Shown one piece after another: positions 1 through 7,879 of a stretch of DNA of 38,200 nucleotides. Position numbers and translations under genes: made by a program. This DNA is from Alloalcanivorax venustensis ISO4 (GTDB lineage Bacteria > Pseudomonadota > Gammaproteobacteria > Pseudomonadales > Alcanivoracaceae): positions 1 to 38,200 of the forward strand of contig NZ_ARXR01000026.1 of the NCBI RefSeq assembly GCF_015356855.1, read 5' to 3'. The stretch's first letter is position 1; every line of letters starts with the position of its first letter. The notes under the pieces are model-generated. The model was not told the DNA's origin. It made no database searches and saw nothing but the letters and a program-made list of their open reading frames with translations.

Positions 1-145
1 ATACAAGCGGGCCTTGCCCGCGAAAGGGCGCCGCCAGGCCGCCCGGCAGGATACCAGAGACCCTGTTGGCGGCTTCATAGAAAAGCCTCTGGAATCCCGC
101 CGGCAAGCTCCGCTTGCCTTTCGCGGGCGGGGCCCGCTCCCACAG
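1..145. repeat. REP/BIME-like composite palindrome, left end cut by the window
   Basis: Two inverted arms face each other. The left arm carries gcgggccttgcccgcgaaag and the right arm cctttcgcgggcggggcccg followed by ctcccaca. Between them is a 39-bp core at 54-92 that begins ccagag and ends ctctgg. The same architecture recurs at 19017-19199 and 27850-28007. The right arm ends about 7 bp from the stop codon of the leftward universal stress gene, so a hairpin here could also act as its transcript end. The core is the most diverged of the full copies. Calling it a REP/BIME is inferred from structure and copy number; no transposase is visible nearby. Confidence 0.8.
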
Positions 146-151
146 TTTCCG

Positions 152-604
152 CTAGCTTTCCTTCTTGCGCTTGTCCATTTTCACGGCGAGCACGTCGCAG
201 TGGGCGCCGGGCACCAGGCCGCGCGCGGTGGAGCCGAGCAGCAGGGCGAGGCCGCTGCGGGTGTGGCTGCCGACCACGATCAGATCGGCGCCGATGTCGT
301 CGGCCTTGTCGAGGATGGTTTTTTCGATCGACCCCAGTTCCACATGGATGCGGCTTTCCGGAATCCGGTAGTGGCCGGCGTATTCCAGCGCCGTGTCGCG
401 GGCCTGCTTGACCAGGCCGCTTTGCAGGTCGGTGACGTCCATCGGCACGTCGGCGCCGTAGGCCAGCGCCAGCGGTTCGATCACGTGGATCAGGTGTAAT
501 TCCCCGTCGGTGCCTTCCTGGACCCCCGCCGCACGGGACAGAACCTCGGCGGATTCGTCGCTGCAATCAATCGCCACCAGTACCTTTCGATAGGGTGAGG
601 TCAT
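152..604 (-). CDS. Universal stress protein (UspA family)
   Basis: This 150-residue single-domain protein has the Usp alpha/beta fold. It opens with a KVLVAIDCSDES strand, where the aspartate after the first strand is typical, and carries VVGSHTRSG at about 110-118 followed by GS at 124-125. The ATP-binding Usp consensus is G-2x-G-9x-G(S/T). Here the second glycine is threonine (T115) and the spacing is one residue short, so nucleotide binding is doubtful. The start is the ATG preceded by AAGGGAG; longer upstream readings run into the promoter. The protein is expected to be cytoplasmic and stress- or stationary-phase induced, a family inference. It is transcribed divergently from topA. Confidence 0.88.
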   Translation of the reverse strand: MTSPYRKVLVAIDCSDESAEVLSRAAGVQEGTDGELHLIHVIEPLALAYGADVPMDVTDLQSGLVKQARDTALEYAGHYRIPESRIHVELGSIEKTILDKADDIGADLIVVGSHTRSGLALLLGSTARGLVPGAHCDVLAVKMDKRKKES

Positions 605-652
605 GGTGTTCTCCCTTAACCGGCAGAGGTTGTTTTCAGTACCTTCACGCCG

Positions 653-681
653 AGTATAGCCTTCTCGGCGGGCTCTGCCAG
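653..681 (-). promoter_or_regulatory. Candidate sigma70 promoter of the universal stress gene
   Basis: Read on the minus strand, CTGGCA (676-681) lies 17 bp from TATACT (653-658). The matches to the -35 and -10 consensus are 4/6 and 5/6. The start point would fall near 646, giving a leader of about 42 nt ending in the AAGGGAG ribosome binding site. The call is by eye only. Confidence 0.5.
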
Positions 682-761
682 CCCACCGTGAAAGGCGCCG
701 CGACGCCATGGCCGGCGCGGCCTGGAGGGCTTCCGGGCGGCGTCGCCGGCGACCCCGGTGC

Positions 762-792
762 TTGACCGGACGATACCGGCGCTGTCTAAATA
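762..792 (+). promoter_or_regulatory. Possible topA promoter
   Basis: TTGACC (762-767, 5/6 match to the -35 consensus) is followed after 19 bp by TAAATA (787-792), a weak -10. It is the best candidate in the 320-bp usp-topA intergenic region, which otherwise holds only GC-rich palindromes. It would give a long leader containing the 827-887 inverted repeat. Confidence 0.3.
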
Positions 793-826
793 GGCGCCCG
801 CCGGGGTCCGCAAAGGCCCCGGCCCG

Positions 827-887
827 ACCTCTGAGGCGTGTCCTGCCCGGCGAATTTTCACCGCCGTGGCGGTCAGGCCTCAGAGGT
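827..887. other. Inverted repeat in the topA leader
   Basis: An 11-bp perfect inverted repeat, acctctgaggc (827-837) and gcctcagaggt (877-887), encloses a second small hairpin at about 860-873 (accgcc/ggcggt). No uridine tract follows, so it is not a standard terminator. It ends 39 bp before the topA start and could be a leader structure or a protein-binding site. Function unknown. Confidence 0.5.
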
Positions 888-926
888 TTCTTATGACGCA
901 GCTTCTCATGATCGGGTGAGCAACGA

Positions 927-3662
927 ATGGGTAAATCCCTTGTAATCGTGGAATCGCCGGCCAAGGCCAAGACCATTAATCGCTATCTGGGCGATGATTT
1001 CGTGGTCAAATCCAGTGTCGGCCATGTGCGTGACCTGCCGGTAAGCGGCGGCGCCAAGACCAGTACCCCCAAGGAGCGGGCCAAAGAAGCGGCCTATACC
1101 CGCTCACTGCCGAAGGAGGAGCGCGAAGCCTATAAAAAGAAGAAGGCCCGCGCGCAGCTGATCAACCGCATGGGCGTGGACCCGGACCACGGCTGGCAGG
1201 CGCAGTATCAGATCCTGCCGGGCAAGGAAAAGGTGATCGACGAGCTCAAGCGGCTCGCCAGCAGCGCCGACCGCATCTACCTCGCCACTGACTTGGACCG
1301 CGAAGGGGAGGCGATCGCCTGGCACCTGCGGGAAGTGATCGGCGGCGACGACCAGCGGTTCGACCGGGTGGTGTTCAACGAGATCACCAAGAAAGCGATC
1401 CAGGCCGCCTTCGAGGAGCCGGGCAAGCTCGACATGAGCCGGGTGGAAGCCCAGCAGGCGCGCCGCTTCCTGGACCGGGTGGTGGGCTTCATGATCTCGC
1501 CGCTGCTGTGGGAAAAGATCGCCCGCGGCCTGTCCGCCGGCCGGGTGCAATCGGTGGCGGTGGAGCTGGTGGTGGAGCGCGAGCGGGAAATCCGCGCCTT
1601 CACCCCGGAAGAGTACTGGGAGCTGCACGCCGACACCCATAACACGGCCAACGCGGCGGACGCCATCCGCATGCAGGTGGCCCGTTACCGGGGCGAGAAC
1701 TTCCGCCCCAACAACGGCGACGACGCGGAGAAGCACCGCGCCGCCCTGGTGGCCGCGGGCAAGCTCACCATCAGCCAGCGCGAGGAGCGCCCGACCCGCT
1801 CCAAGGCGCCGCCTCCCTTTATTACCTCCACCCTGCAGCAGGCCGCCAGCACGCGCCTGGGCTTCGGGGTGAAGAAGACCATGATGATGGCCCAGCGCCT
1901 CTACGAGGCCGGCCACATCACCTATATGCGTACCGATTCCACCAACCTGAGCGCGGATGCGGTCAACGACTGCCGCGCCTGGATCGGCGAGCAACTGGGT
2001 AACAAGTACCTGCCCGAGCAGCCGCTGCGGTACTCCAACCGCGACGGCGCCCAGGAAGCCCACGAGGCGATCCGCCCCTCGGACGTGAAGCGCGACGCCA
2101 GCAACCTCAAGGACATGGAGCGCGACGCCCAGCGCCTTTACGAGCTGATCCGCCGCCAGTTCATCGCCTGCCAGATGCCGCCGGCGGAGTACCTGAGCAC
2201 CACCATCACCGCGGAAGCGGACGGCTACGAGCTCAAGGCCCGGGGCCGCATCGTCAAGTTCGACGGCTGGACCCGCATCCAGCCCCAGGCGTCGCGCAAG
2301 GGCGCCGAGGACACCGTGCTGCCCGATCTCAAGCAGGGCGACGTGCTCGACATCGATCAGGTGGACGCCAACCAGCACTTCACCAAGCCGCCGGCGCGCT
2401 ACACCGAAGCCAGCCTGGTGAAGGAACTGGAGAAGCGCGGCATTGGCCGGCCCTCCACCTACGCCTCGATTATTTCCACCATCCAGGATCGGGGCTATGT
2501 CCGTCAGGACAACCGCCGTTTCTACGCGGAGAAGATGGGCGACATCGTCACCGACCGGTTGGCGGAAAGCTTCCCCGACCTGATGGACTACAACTTCACC
2601 GCCCAGATGGAGGAAACCCTGGATCAGATCGCCGAGGGCAAGCGCGGCTGGCGCGACGTGCTCGACGAGTTCTACCGGGACTTCCTGGCCAAGCTGGAAG
2701 CGGCCCAGGGCGAGGGCAGCGGCAAGCAGGCCAAGGGCGGCATGCGCGCCAACCTGCCCACCGACACCGATATCGAGTGCCCCAAATGCGGCCGCCCGAT
2801 GCAGATCCGCACCGGTTCCACCGGCGTGTTCCTGGGGTGCTCGGGCTACAGCCTGCCGCCCAAGGAGCGCTGCACCGCCACCCTCAACCTGCTGCCCGGC
2901 GAAGAGGCGGTGCGCGCCGACGACGAGGAAGCGGAAACCCAGGAGCTGCGCCGCAAGAAACGCTGTCCCAAGTGCGGCACGGCGATGGAAAACTACCTGA
3001 TCGACGAAAAGCGCAAGCTGCACATCTGCGGCAACAACCCGGACTGCGACGGCTACGTGGTGGAGAAGGGCGAATTCCGCATCAAGGGCTACGACGGCCC
3101 GACACTGGAATGTGAAAAGTGCGGCAGCGAAATGCAGCTGCGCACCGGCCGCTTCGGCAAGTTCTTCAAGTGCACCAATGACGACTGCGGCAACACCCGC
3201 AAGCTGCTCAAGAACGGCGAGCCGGCGCCGCCGCGCGCCGACCCGGTGCCCATGCCGCACCTCAAATGCGAAAAGGTGGACGACCACTACCTGCTGCGCG
3301 ACGGCGCCTCCGGCCTGTTCCTGGCCGCCAGCCAGTTTCCCAAGAACCGGGAAACCCGCGCGCCGCTGGTGGAAGAGGTGCAGTCGGTGGCCAAGGAACT
3401 GGACCCCAAGCACAAGTATCTCGCCGAGGCCCCCGCCGAGGACGCCAAAGGTCGCAAGGCGGTACTGCGCTACAGCCGCAAGGCGAAAGAGCAGTACGTG
3501 ATGACCGAGGAGGACGGCAAGCCCACTGGCTGGTACGCCTTCTACCGCGACGGCGCCTGGGAAGTGGAAGAGAAAAAGACCGCGCCCAAGAAAAAAGCCG
3601 CCAAGAAAAAGGCGGCGAAGAAAAAAGCCCCGGCCAAGAAGAAGGCCGCCGCCAGGAAATAA
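927..3662 (+). CDS. topA: DNA topoisomerase I (type IA)
   Basis: This 911-residue enzyme relaxes negative supercoils by transient single-strand breakage through a 5'-phosphotyrosine. The N-terminal Toprim domain starts [14 protein letters not shown] and has the DLDRE metal-binding motif at 122-126. The active-site tyrosine is Y333 in ITYMRTDST. The C-terminal part has three four-cysteine zinc ribbons (CPKCG, CPKCG and CEKCG modules, about residues 615-760). A fourth module follows that has lost most cysteines, then a lysine/alanine-rich tail from about 880 (repeated KKKAAKKK). E. coli TopA is 865 residues; the tail accounts for most of the difference and probably adds DNA or RNA polymerase contacts. 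The 3' end lies 33 bp before the next gene, so co-transcription is likely. Confidence 0.97.
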   Translation: MGKSLVIVESPAKAKTINRYLGDDFVVKSSVGHVRDLPVSGGAKTSTPKERAKEAAYTRSLPKEEREAYKKKKARAQLINRMGVDPDHGWQAQYQILPGKEKVIDELKRLASSADRIYLATDLDREGEAIAWHLREVIGGDDQRFDRVVFNEITKKAIQAAFEEPGKLDMSRVEAQQARRFLDRVVGFMISPLLWEKIARGLSAGRVQSVAVELVVEREREIRAFTPEEYWELHADTHNTANAADAIRMQVARYRGENFRPNNGDDAEKHRAALVAAGKLTISQREERPTRSKAPPPFITSTLQQAASTRLGFGVKKTMMMAQRLYEAGHITYMRTDSTNLSADAVNDCRAWIGEQLGNKYLPEQPLRYSNRDGAQEAHEAIRPSDVKRDASNLKDMERDAQRLYELIRRQFIACQMPPAEYLSTTITAEADGYELKARGRIVKFDGWTRIQPQASRKGAEDTVLPDLKQGDVLDIDQVDANQHFTKPPARYTEASLVKELEKRGIGRPSTYASIISTIQDRGYVRQDNRRFYAEKMGDIVTDRLAESFPDLMDYNFTAQMEETLDQIAEGKRGWRDVLDEFYRDFLAKLEAAQGEGSGKQAKGGMRANLPTDTDIECPKCGRPMQIRTGSTGVFLGCSGYSLPPKERCTATLNLLPGEEAVRADDEEAETQELRRKKRCPKCGTAMENYLIDEKRKLHICGNNPDCDGYVVEKGEFRIKGYDGPTLECEKCGSEMQLRTGRFGKFFKCTNDDCGNTRKLLKNGEPAPPRADPVPMPHLKCEKVDDHYLLRDGASGLFLAASQFPKNRETRAPLVEEVQSVAKELDPKHKYLAEAPAEDAKGRKAVLRYSRKAKEQYVMTEEDGKPTGWYAFYRDGAWEVEEKKTAPKKKAAKKKAAKKKAPAKKKAAARK

Positions 3663-3695
3663 CGTTGCCCGCAGCCATCCAGAGAGCGATTGATC

Positions 3696-4223
3696 ATGTC
3701 CCGAATGGTTCGAGAAAGCGAAGTGAGCGGCCTGCGCGAGCGGCTGTTCTTCGCCCGCAGTCTGCTCAAGCAGCTGTACAGCGACGAAAGCGCCGCCGTG
3801 GGCCAGCGCCTGGCGCTGCGCGGCGCGGTGGTGTTTCATTTGTATTCAGTGCTGGTGGGTCTGGCCCGGCAGGCGGCCAAGAACTATCAGGTGGCCGGCT
3901 ACGAGGATCTGATCAGCCTGGCGGCCCTGGAGCAGGCGTTTCAGCGTGCCGAGGTGCGCGCCCAGGAAATCCAGGTGCTGGCCTCGGCGCGCGCCGACCG
4001 CGCGGATCTGGTGTTCTGGCTGGACCAGGAAATCCGCGCCGCGGTGGGCGCCGCCGGGCTGGCCCGCCGGCCCACGCCGCCGGGTGAAGGCAATGATCTG
4101 GCGATGCGCGCCGAGGACCCCTACGCGCCGCTCGCCTACGGCGATCTCGAACGTCTGGAACAGGCCGCGCGCCGTGTTGAGGAACTGATCGAGCATTGCG
4201 GCGCCTATATGGAAGAATGGTAG
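3696..4223 (+). CDS. DUF6586-like conserved hypothetical protein
   Basis: This 175-residue soluble, helical protein has no signal peptide or membrane segment. It matches, from memory, the uncharacterised DUF6586 family found near topA/lexA in pseudomonads. Helical stretches include LRERLFFARSLLKQLY and YGDLERLEQAARRVEELI. I chose the ATG at 3696 because AGAGAG lies 9 bp upstream; a TTG two codons earlier is possible. It sits 33 bp after topA and 11 bp before the CNNM gene, so the three probably form an operon. No catalytic motif is apparent and no function is assigned. Confidence 0.75.
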   Translation: MSRMVRESEVSGLRERLFFARSLLKQLYSDESAAVGQRLALRGAVVFHLYSVLVGLARQAAKNYQVAGYEDLISLAALEQAFQRAEVRAQEIQVLASARADRADLVFWLDQEIRAAVGAAGLARRPTPPGEGNDLAMRAEDPYAPLAYGDLERLEQAARRVEELIEHCGAYMEEW

Positions 4224-4234
4224 GAAATCACTGA

Positions 4235-5272
4235 ATGGAAACGCCGATGTTTTTGCTTATCGTTTTTGCCCTGGTCGCCATCGGGTTTTCGTTCCTGTGC
4301 TCAATTCTGGAAGCCGCCCTGCTGTCGATCACCCCCAGCTATATCGCCGGCCTCAAGGGTGAGCGGCCCAAGCTGTTCGAGAAGCTGCGCAAGCTCAAGG
4401 ACGACATCGACGACCCGCTGGCGGCGATCCTCACCCTCAACACCATCGCCCACACCGCCGGCGCCACCGGGGTCGGTGCCCAGGTGGCGGTGATCTTCGG
4501 CGAGGCCTATCTGGGCGCGGCGTCGGCGGTGATGACGCTGGCCATCCTGATTCTCTCCGAGATCATTCCCAAGACCATCGGCGCCAAGTTCTGGCGCACC
4601 CTGGCGCCCATGCTGCCGCCGGTGCTGAACCTGATGATTCTGGTGCTCAAGCCGTTCGTGTGGCTGTCCAAGATCGTCACCCGGCAGATCGGCGCCGGCG
4701 AGCCGGACACCGATATCCGCGCCGAGCTCAAGGCAATGGCGGCCATCGGCCGCGATCAGCAGGCCCTGGACGAGGACGAGCAGCGGGTGATCACCAATGT
4801 GCTCAACCTCCACGAGATCAAGGTGGAGAAGGTGATGACCCCGCGCACCGTGGTGCGCTCGCTGGGCCCGGACGAGAGCGTGGCCGACGTGCGCCAGCGC
4901 CTGGCCGGCTCGCCGTTTTCCCGCTTCCCGGTGATCAACGAACACGACGAAGCGGTCGGCTACGTGCACAAGAGCGACCTGCTGGAAGTGGAGGGCGACC
5001 GCAAGGTCAGTGAACTGGCCCGTGGCATGGCGCCGTTCCGCGCCACCATGAATATTGAATACGTGTTCGGCGAAATGCTGCGCGAGCGCCAGCACCTGGG
5101 CATGGTCTATGACGACCTGGGCACCTGGGTGGGGTTGATCACCATGGAAGACATTATCGAGACCCTGTTGGGGCACGAGATCATGGATGAGACCGATAAC
5201 GTGTCCAATCTGCGGCGGTATGCGAAGCAGCGCTGGAGCCGGCGGTTGAAGAAGCGCGTTAGTCAGGACTAG
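4235..5272 (+). CDS. CNNM-domain and CBS-pair membrane protein (CorB/HlyC-like)
   Basis: This 345-residue inner-membrane protein has an N-terminal CNNM transmembrane domain: hydrophobic segments at about 5-27, 63-88, 92-113 and 122-146, with LNTIAHT and SEIIPKTIGA conserved. A CBS pair follows at about 200-315 (VMTPRTVV and the later GLITMEDIIETLLG). Related proteins are Mg2+ (or other divalent cation) transporters or exporters whose CBS pair senses Mg-ATP. The C-terminal CorC_HlyC domain of many homologues is absent; the protein stops about 30 residues after the CBS pair with a basic tail. AGGAAA precedes the ATG by 7 bp. A repeat half-unit begins 4 bp after the stop codon. Substrate is not determinable from sequence. 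Confidence 0.88.
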   Translation: METPMFLLIVFALVAIGFSFLCSILEAALLSITPSYIAGLKGERPKLFEKLRKLKDDIDDPLAAILTLNTIAHTAGATGVGAQVAVIFGEAYLGAASAVMTLAILILSEIIPKTIGAKFWRTLAPMLPPVLNLMILVLKPFVWLSKIVTRQIGAGEPDTDIRAELKAMAAIGRDQQALDEDEQRVITNVLNLHEIKVEKVMTPRTVVRSLGPDESVADVRQRLAGSPFSRFPVINEHDEAVGYVHKSDLLEVEGDRKVSELARGMAPFRATMNIEYVFGEMLRERQHLGMVYDDLGTWVGLITMEDIIETLLGHEIMDETDNVSNLRRYAKQRWSRRLKKRVSQD

Positions 5273-5276
5273 TGAC

Positions 5277-5335
5277 GTCTCTGGTATCCTGCCGGGCGCG
5301 TTGCGCCCTTTCGCGGGCTGGGCCCGCTCCTACAA
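5277..5335. repeat. REP-like half-unit after the CNNM gene
   Basis: A single arm of the main repeat family runs gtctctggtatcctgccggg, then a small gcgcgttgcgc palindrome, then ctttcgcgggctgggcccgc and tcctac. The CTCTGG end faces the CNNM stop codon 4 bp away. The other end touches the probable psrA -35 element. It can fold on itself and may end the topA-CNNM transcript. Confidence 0.8.
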
Positions 5336-5364
5336 TTGACCTGTGGTGCCTCAAACGCTAGTTT
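5336..5364 (+). promoter_or_regulatory. Candidate psrA promoter
   Basis: TTGACC (5336-5341) lies exactly 17 bp from TAGTTT (5359-5364). The -35 is strong and the -10 matches the consensus at 3/6 positions. The -10 overlaps the PsrA-box-like palindrome, which fits repression by occlusion. The predicted start near 5371 leaves a leader of about 24 nt. Confidence 0.5.
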
Positions 5365-5378
5365 AAAACGTCTGTTTC
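5352..5378. promoter_or_regulatory. Tandem PsrA-box-like operator
   Basis: Two adjacent palindromes, CAAAC-gcta-GTTTA (5352-5365) and AAAAC-gtct-GTTTC (5365-5378), share one base. The published PsrA motif in Pseudomonas is (G/C)AAAC-N2-4-GTTT(G/C). Both fit it with one end-base deviation. The sites overlap the -10 region and the probable start point of psrA, so negative autoregulation is the simplest reading. Confidence 0.65.
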
Positions 5379-5394
5379 CAGGCGTGAGGCCGGC

Positions 5395-6033
5395 ATGTCC
5401 CAATCCGATACCGTGCAGCGCATTCTTGATGCGGCGGAAGTTCTGTTCGCCCAGAAGGGGTTCGCCGAGACCAGCCTGCGCGCCATCACCAGCCGGGCCG
5501 GCGTCAATCTGGCGGCGGTCAATTACCACTTCGGTTCCAAGGAAGCGCTGATCCAGGCGGTGTTCGAGCGCTATCTGACGCCGTTCTGCCAGGCCCTGGA
5601 CGCCAAGCTCGAGGAACTGGAAGGCGAAACCCGCAGCGGTGGCGAAGTGCCCCTGGAGAAGCTGTTCACCGTGGCCTCGCGGCTGGCGCTGGGCTCCCAC
5701 GGCGACGAACCACGCCGGGCGATGATCTTCTTCCGCCTCTCCGGGCAGGCGTACAGCCAGCCGCAGGACCACCTGCGTGCCTGGCTGCGCGAACATTACG
5801 GCCCGGTGTTCCGCCGCTTCCTGGCCCTGCTGCGCCGGGCGGTGCCCGACGTGCCGCCGATGGAGCTGTTCTGGCGGGTGCACTTCAGCCTGGGCGCCGT
5901 GATCTTCACCCTGTCCGGCATGGAATCGCTGCAGGCGATCAGCAAGAAAGACTTCAACCAGAGCGTCACCGCCGCCCACATCACCCAGCAGCTCCTACCC
6001 TTCGTGGTCGGCGGCATCCGCGGCGGCGGCTAA
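5395..6033 (+). CDS. psrA: TetR-family fatty-acid-responsive regulator PsrA
   Basis: This 212-residue protein has an N-terminal TetR helix-turn-helix (about 8-55) with TSLRAITSRAGVNLAAVNYH and FGSKEALIQAVF, nearly identical to my recollection of P. aeruginosa PsrA. The C-terminal ligand domain includes ELFWRVHFSLGA, also shared with PsrA. In Pseudomonas, PsrA represses beta-oxidation genes and itself, is released by long-chain fatty acids, and activates rpoS. The same role is inferred here and suits a lipid- or alkane-using organism. The start is the ATG after GTGAGG. The gene has its own promoter and operator and is followed by a large inverted repeat. Confidence 0.88.
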   Translation: MSQSDTVQRILDAAEVLFAQKGFAETSLRAITSRAGVNLAAVNYHFGSKEALIQAVFERYLTPFCQALDAKLEELEGETRSGGEVPLEKLFTVASRLALGSHGDEPRRAMIFFRLSGQAYSQPQDHLRAWLREHYGPVFRRFLALLRRAVPDVPPMELFWRVHFSLGAVIFTLSGMESLQAISKKDFNQSVTAAHITQQLLPFVVGGIRGGG

Positions 6034-6041
6034 GCCGCCGC

Positions 6042-6354
6042 GAGCTTCAAGCTTCAAACTGCAAGCTACAGGCAGGCCGTGCCGGCAGAGAGGCCGAGGG
6101 CGGCGTTCGCCGCCCGATACAGGATGCAGGATTCAGGATACAGCGCGGATGAGGTCTTGATGCGCCGCCCGGCTTTCGCTCCGCGCCGTGGCGTATTCGC
6201 AGCCGGCTCCATGCTAATGCGCAAAACTTGCCGCGTTCGCCAAGCCTTGCCCCTGTATCCTGCATCCTGAATCCTGCGTCGCGGCCAACGGCCGCCTGCA
6301 CGGCCCCGCAGCCGGCACGGCCTGCCTGTAGCTTGAAGCTTGCGGCTTGTAGCT
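6042..6354. repeat. Large nested inverted repeat (second repeat family)
   Basis: The outer arms match perfectly over 23 bp (6064-6086 against 6311-6333; agctacaggcaggccgtgcc plus ggc). Flanking agcttcaagctt/agcttgaagctt sequence extends the match imperfectly. An inner pair (about 6116-6142 and 6252-6277) is built from tandem heptamers of the form CAGGATGC, CAGGATTC and CAGGATAC. The roughly 110 bp in the centre shows no convincing gene. The element fills nearly the whole psrA-YkuD gap and ends 19 bp before the YkuD start, so it probably carries that gene's leader or promoter or blocks read-through from psrA. Confidence 0.75.
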
Positions 6355-6373
6355 AATCCTGTATCTTCTCGCT

Positions 6374-6847
6374 ATGCCTATTCTCGTGTCGCTCAGCGAT
6401 CAAACCCTGACTCTGGAAAGCCCTGAAGACACGCTGCGGTTTCCGGTGTCCACCGCCGCCGTGGGCGCCGGTGAGCGCCACGGCAGCGGCGCCACGCCGC
6501 GCGGCCGGCATCTGGTGCGGGCCCGCTTCGGCGCTGGTTTGCCGGCGGGCGCGGTGTTCGCGGGCCGTCGCTTTCACGGTGAGTTTTACGACCCGGAGCG
6601 GGCACGGGAAGCCCCGGAACGGGACTGGATTCTCAGCCGCATTCTGTGGCTCGGCGGTCTGCAGCCGGGCGTCAATCAGGGCGGCGACGTGGATAGTTTC
6701 CGCCGCTTTATTTATATTCACGGCACGCCGGACGACCAGCCCATGGGCGAGCCGGCTTCGCATGGCTGCATCCGCATGCGCAACACGGATGTGATCACTC
6801 TTTTTGAACGGGTACCGGTGGCCACGCCGGTGACCATCGTCGAGTAA
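6374..6847 (+). CDS. YkuD (L,D-transpeptidase-fold) protein without signal peptide
   Basis: This 157-residue protein is essentially one YkuD catalytic domain. It shows HGTPDDQPMGEPASHGCIRM, with the catalytic pair H130/C132, the IHGTP strand before it and MRNTDVITLFE after it. YkuD enzymes act on the meso-DAP of peptidoglycan tetrapeptides as L,D-transpeptidases or L,D-carboxypeptidases. There is no signal peptide, lipobox or LysM domain, so a cytoplasmic enzyme is expected. nagZ begins 12 bp downstream. This suggests a recycling L,D-carboxypeptidase of the ElsL/LdtK kind known in Acinetobacter baumannii; that step is inference. No good Shine-Dalgarno is seen before the ATG, which lies just outside the large inverted repeat. 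Confidence 0.8.
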   Translation: MPILVSLSDQTLTLESPEDTLRFPVSTAAVGAGERHGSGATPRGRHLVRARFGAGLPAGAVFAGRRFHGEFYDPERAREAPERDWILSRILWLGGLQPGVNQGGDVDSFRRFIYIHGTPDDQPMGEPASHGCIRMRNTDVITLFERVPVATPVTIVE

Positions 6848-6859
6848 GACACCCCGCTT

Positions 6860-7879
6860 ATGTCGAACCAAACCGATACCCAGCCGCTGCTGATGCTGGA
6901 CCTGGAAGGCCTTACCGTCACGGCGGAAGAGCAGGAGTTGCTGCGTCACCCGGCGGTGGGCGGCCTGATTCTGTTCAGCCGCAACTACCAGGAACCGGAC
7001 CAGCTTTACGAGCTGATTCACCAAGTGCGGGCGGCGCGCCCGGACCTGCTGATCGCCGTGGACCAGGAGGGCGGCCGGGTGCAGCGTTTCCGCACCGAGT
7101 TCACCCGCCTGCCGCCGATGGCGGCGCTGGGCCGTTACCACGGGCGCGATCCCGAAGCCGCTTGCCACGCCGCCGACCTGCTCGGCGAACTGATGGCGGA
7201 CGAGCTGCGCGCCTACGACATCGACATCAGTTTCGCGCCGGTGCTGGATCTGGATTTCGGCACCAGCAGCGTGATCGGCGACCGCAGCTTCAACGCCGAT
7301 CCGCACGCGGTCACCGAACTGGCCGGCGCCTTTATCGACGGCATGGCCCGCGCCGGCATGGCCGCCACCGGCAAGCACTTTCCCGGCCACGGCCACGTGG
7401 CGGCGGACTCCCATCTGGAGCTGCCGGAAGACCCGCGTACCTGGGAACAGCTGCACGACGACCTGGTGCCGTTCAAGGCGCTGGCGCCGCGTCTGGACGG
7501 CATCATGCCCGCCCATGTCCGTTACCAGGCGGTGGACGCCGAGCCGGCGGGTTTTTCCCGCCACTGGCTGGGCAAGGTGCTGCGCGGTGACTGCGGCTAC
7601 CGCGGTGTGATCTTCTCCGACGATCTGGGCATGGCCGGCGCCGCCGGTGCCGGAGACTTTTCCCAGCGCGCCCAGGCCGCCCTGGGGGCGGGTTGCGACA
7701 TGGTGCTGGTGTGCAACGACCGCCCCGGCGCCGTGGCCGTGGCGCAATGGCTGGAAGGCCGCCGCTTCGAGCACCGGGTCGGCGCCGCCGCCCTGCGCGG
7801 CAAGCCCCGCGCCCCCATGCATCTGAGCCGCCGCCGGCAGGCCGGCGACGTGGCCGACCTGCTTAATAAGGACCTGTAA
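6860..7879 (+). CDS. nagZ: Beta-N-acetylhexosaminidase NagZ
   Basis: This 339-residue GH3 enzyme removes GlcNAc from GlcNAc-1,6-anhydroMurNAc(-peptide) in the cytoplasm during cell-wall recycling. Recognisable motifs are AVDQEGGRVQRF, the KHFPGHGHVAADSH loop starting at K172 (its histidine acts with an aspartate as general acid/base in the family), and IFSDDLGM with the nucleophile at D254/D255. Length is close to E. coli NagZ (341). There is no signal peptide. The gene starts 12 bp after the YkuD gene and its stop overlaps the next start by 1 bp, so translation is coupled. In species with inducible AmpC, NagZ products signal through AmpR; neither gene is seen here. Confidence 0.95.
   Translation: MSNQTDTQPLLMLDLEGLTVTAEEQELLRHPAVGGLILFSRNYQEPDQLYELIHQVRAARPDLLIAVDQEGGRVQRFRTEFTRLPPMAALGRYHGRDPEAACHAADLLGELMADELRAYDIDISFAPVLDLDFGTSSVIGDRSFNADPHAVTELAGAFIDGMARAGMAATGKHFPGHGHVAADSHLELPEDPRTWEQLHDDLVPFKALAPRLDGIMPAHVRYQAVDAEPAGFSRHWLGKVLRGDCGYRGVIFSDDLGMAGAAGAGDFSQRAQAALGAGCDMVLVCNDRPGAVAVAQWLEGRRFEHRVGAAALRGKPRAPMHLSRRRQAGDVADLLNKDL

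Noticed and set aside
1104-3839. A 911-codon open frame on the minus strand opposite topA
   Set aside because: It is an antisense shadow created by high-GC codon usage of topA; it has no recognisable domain and topA is certain.
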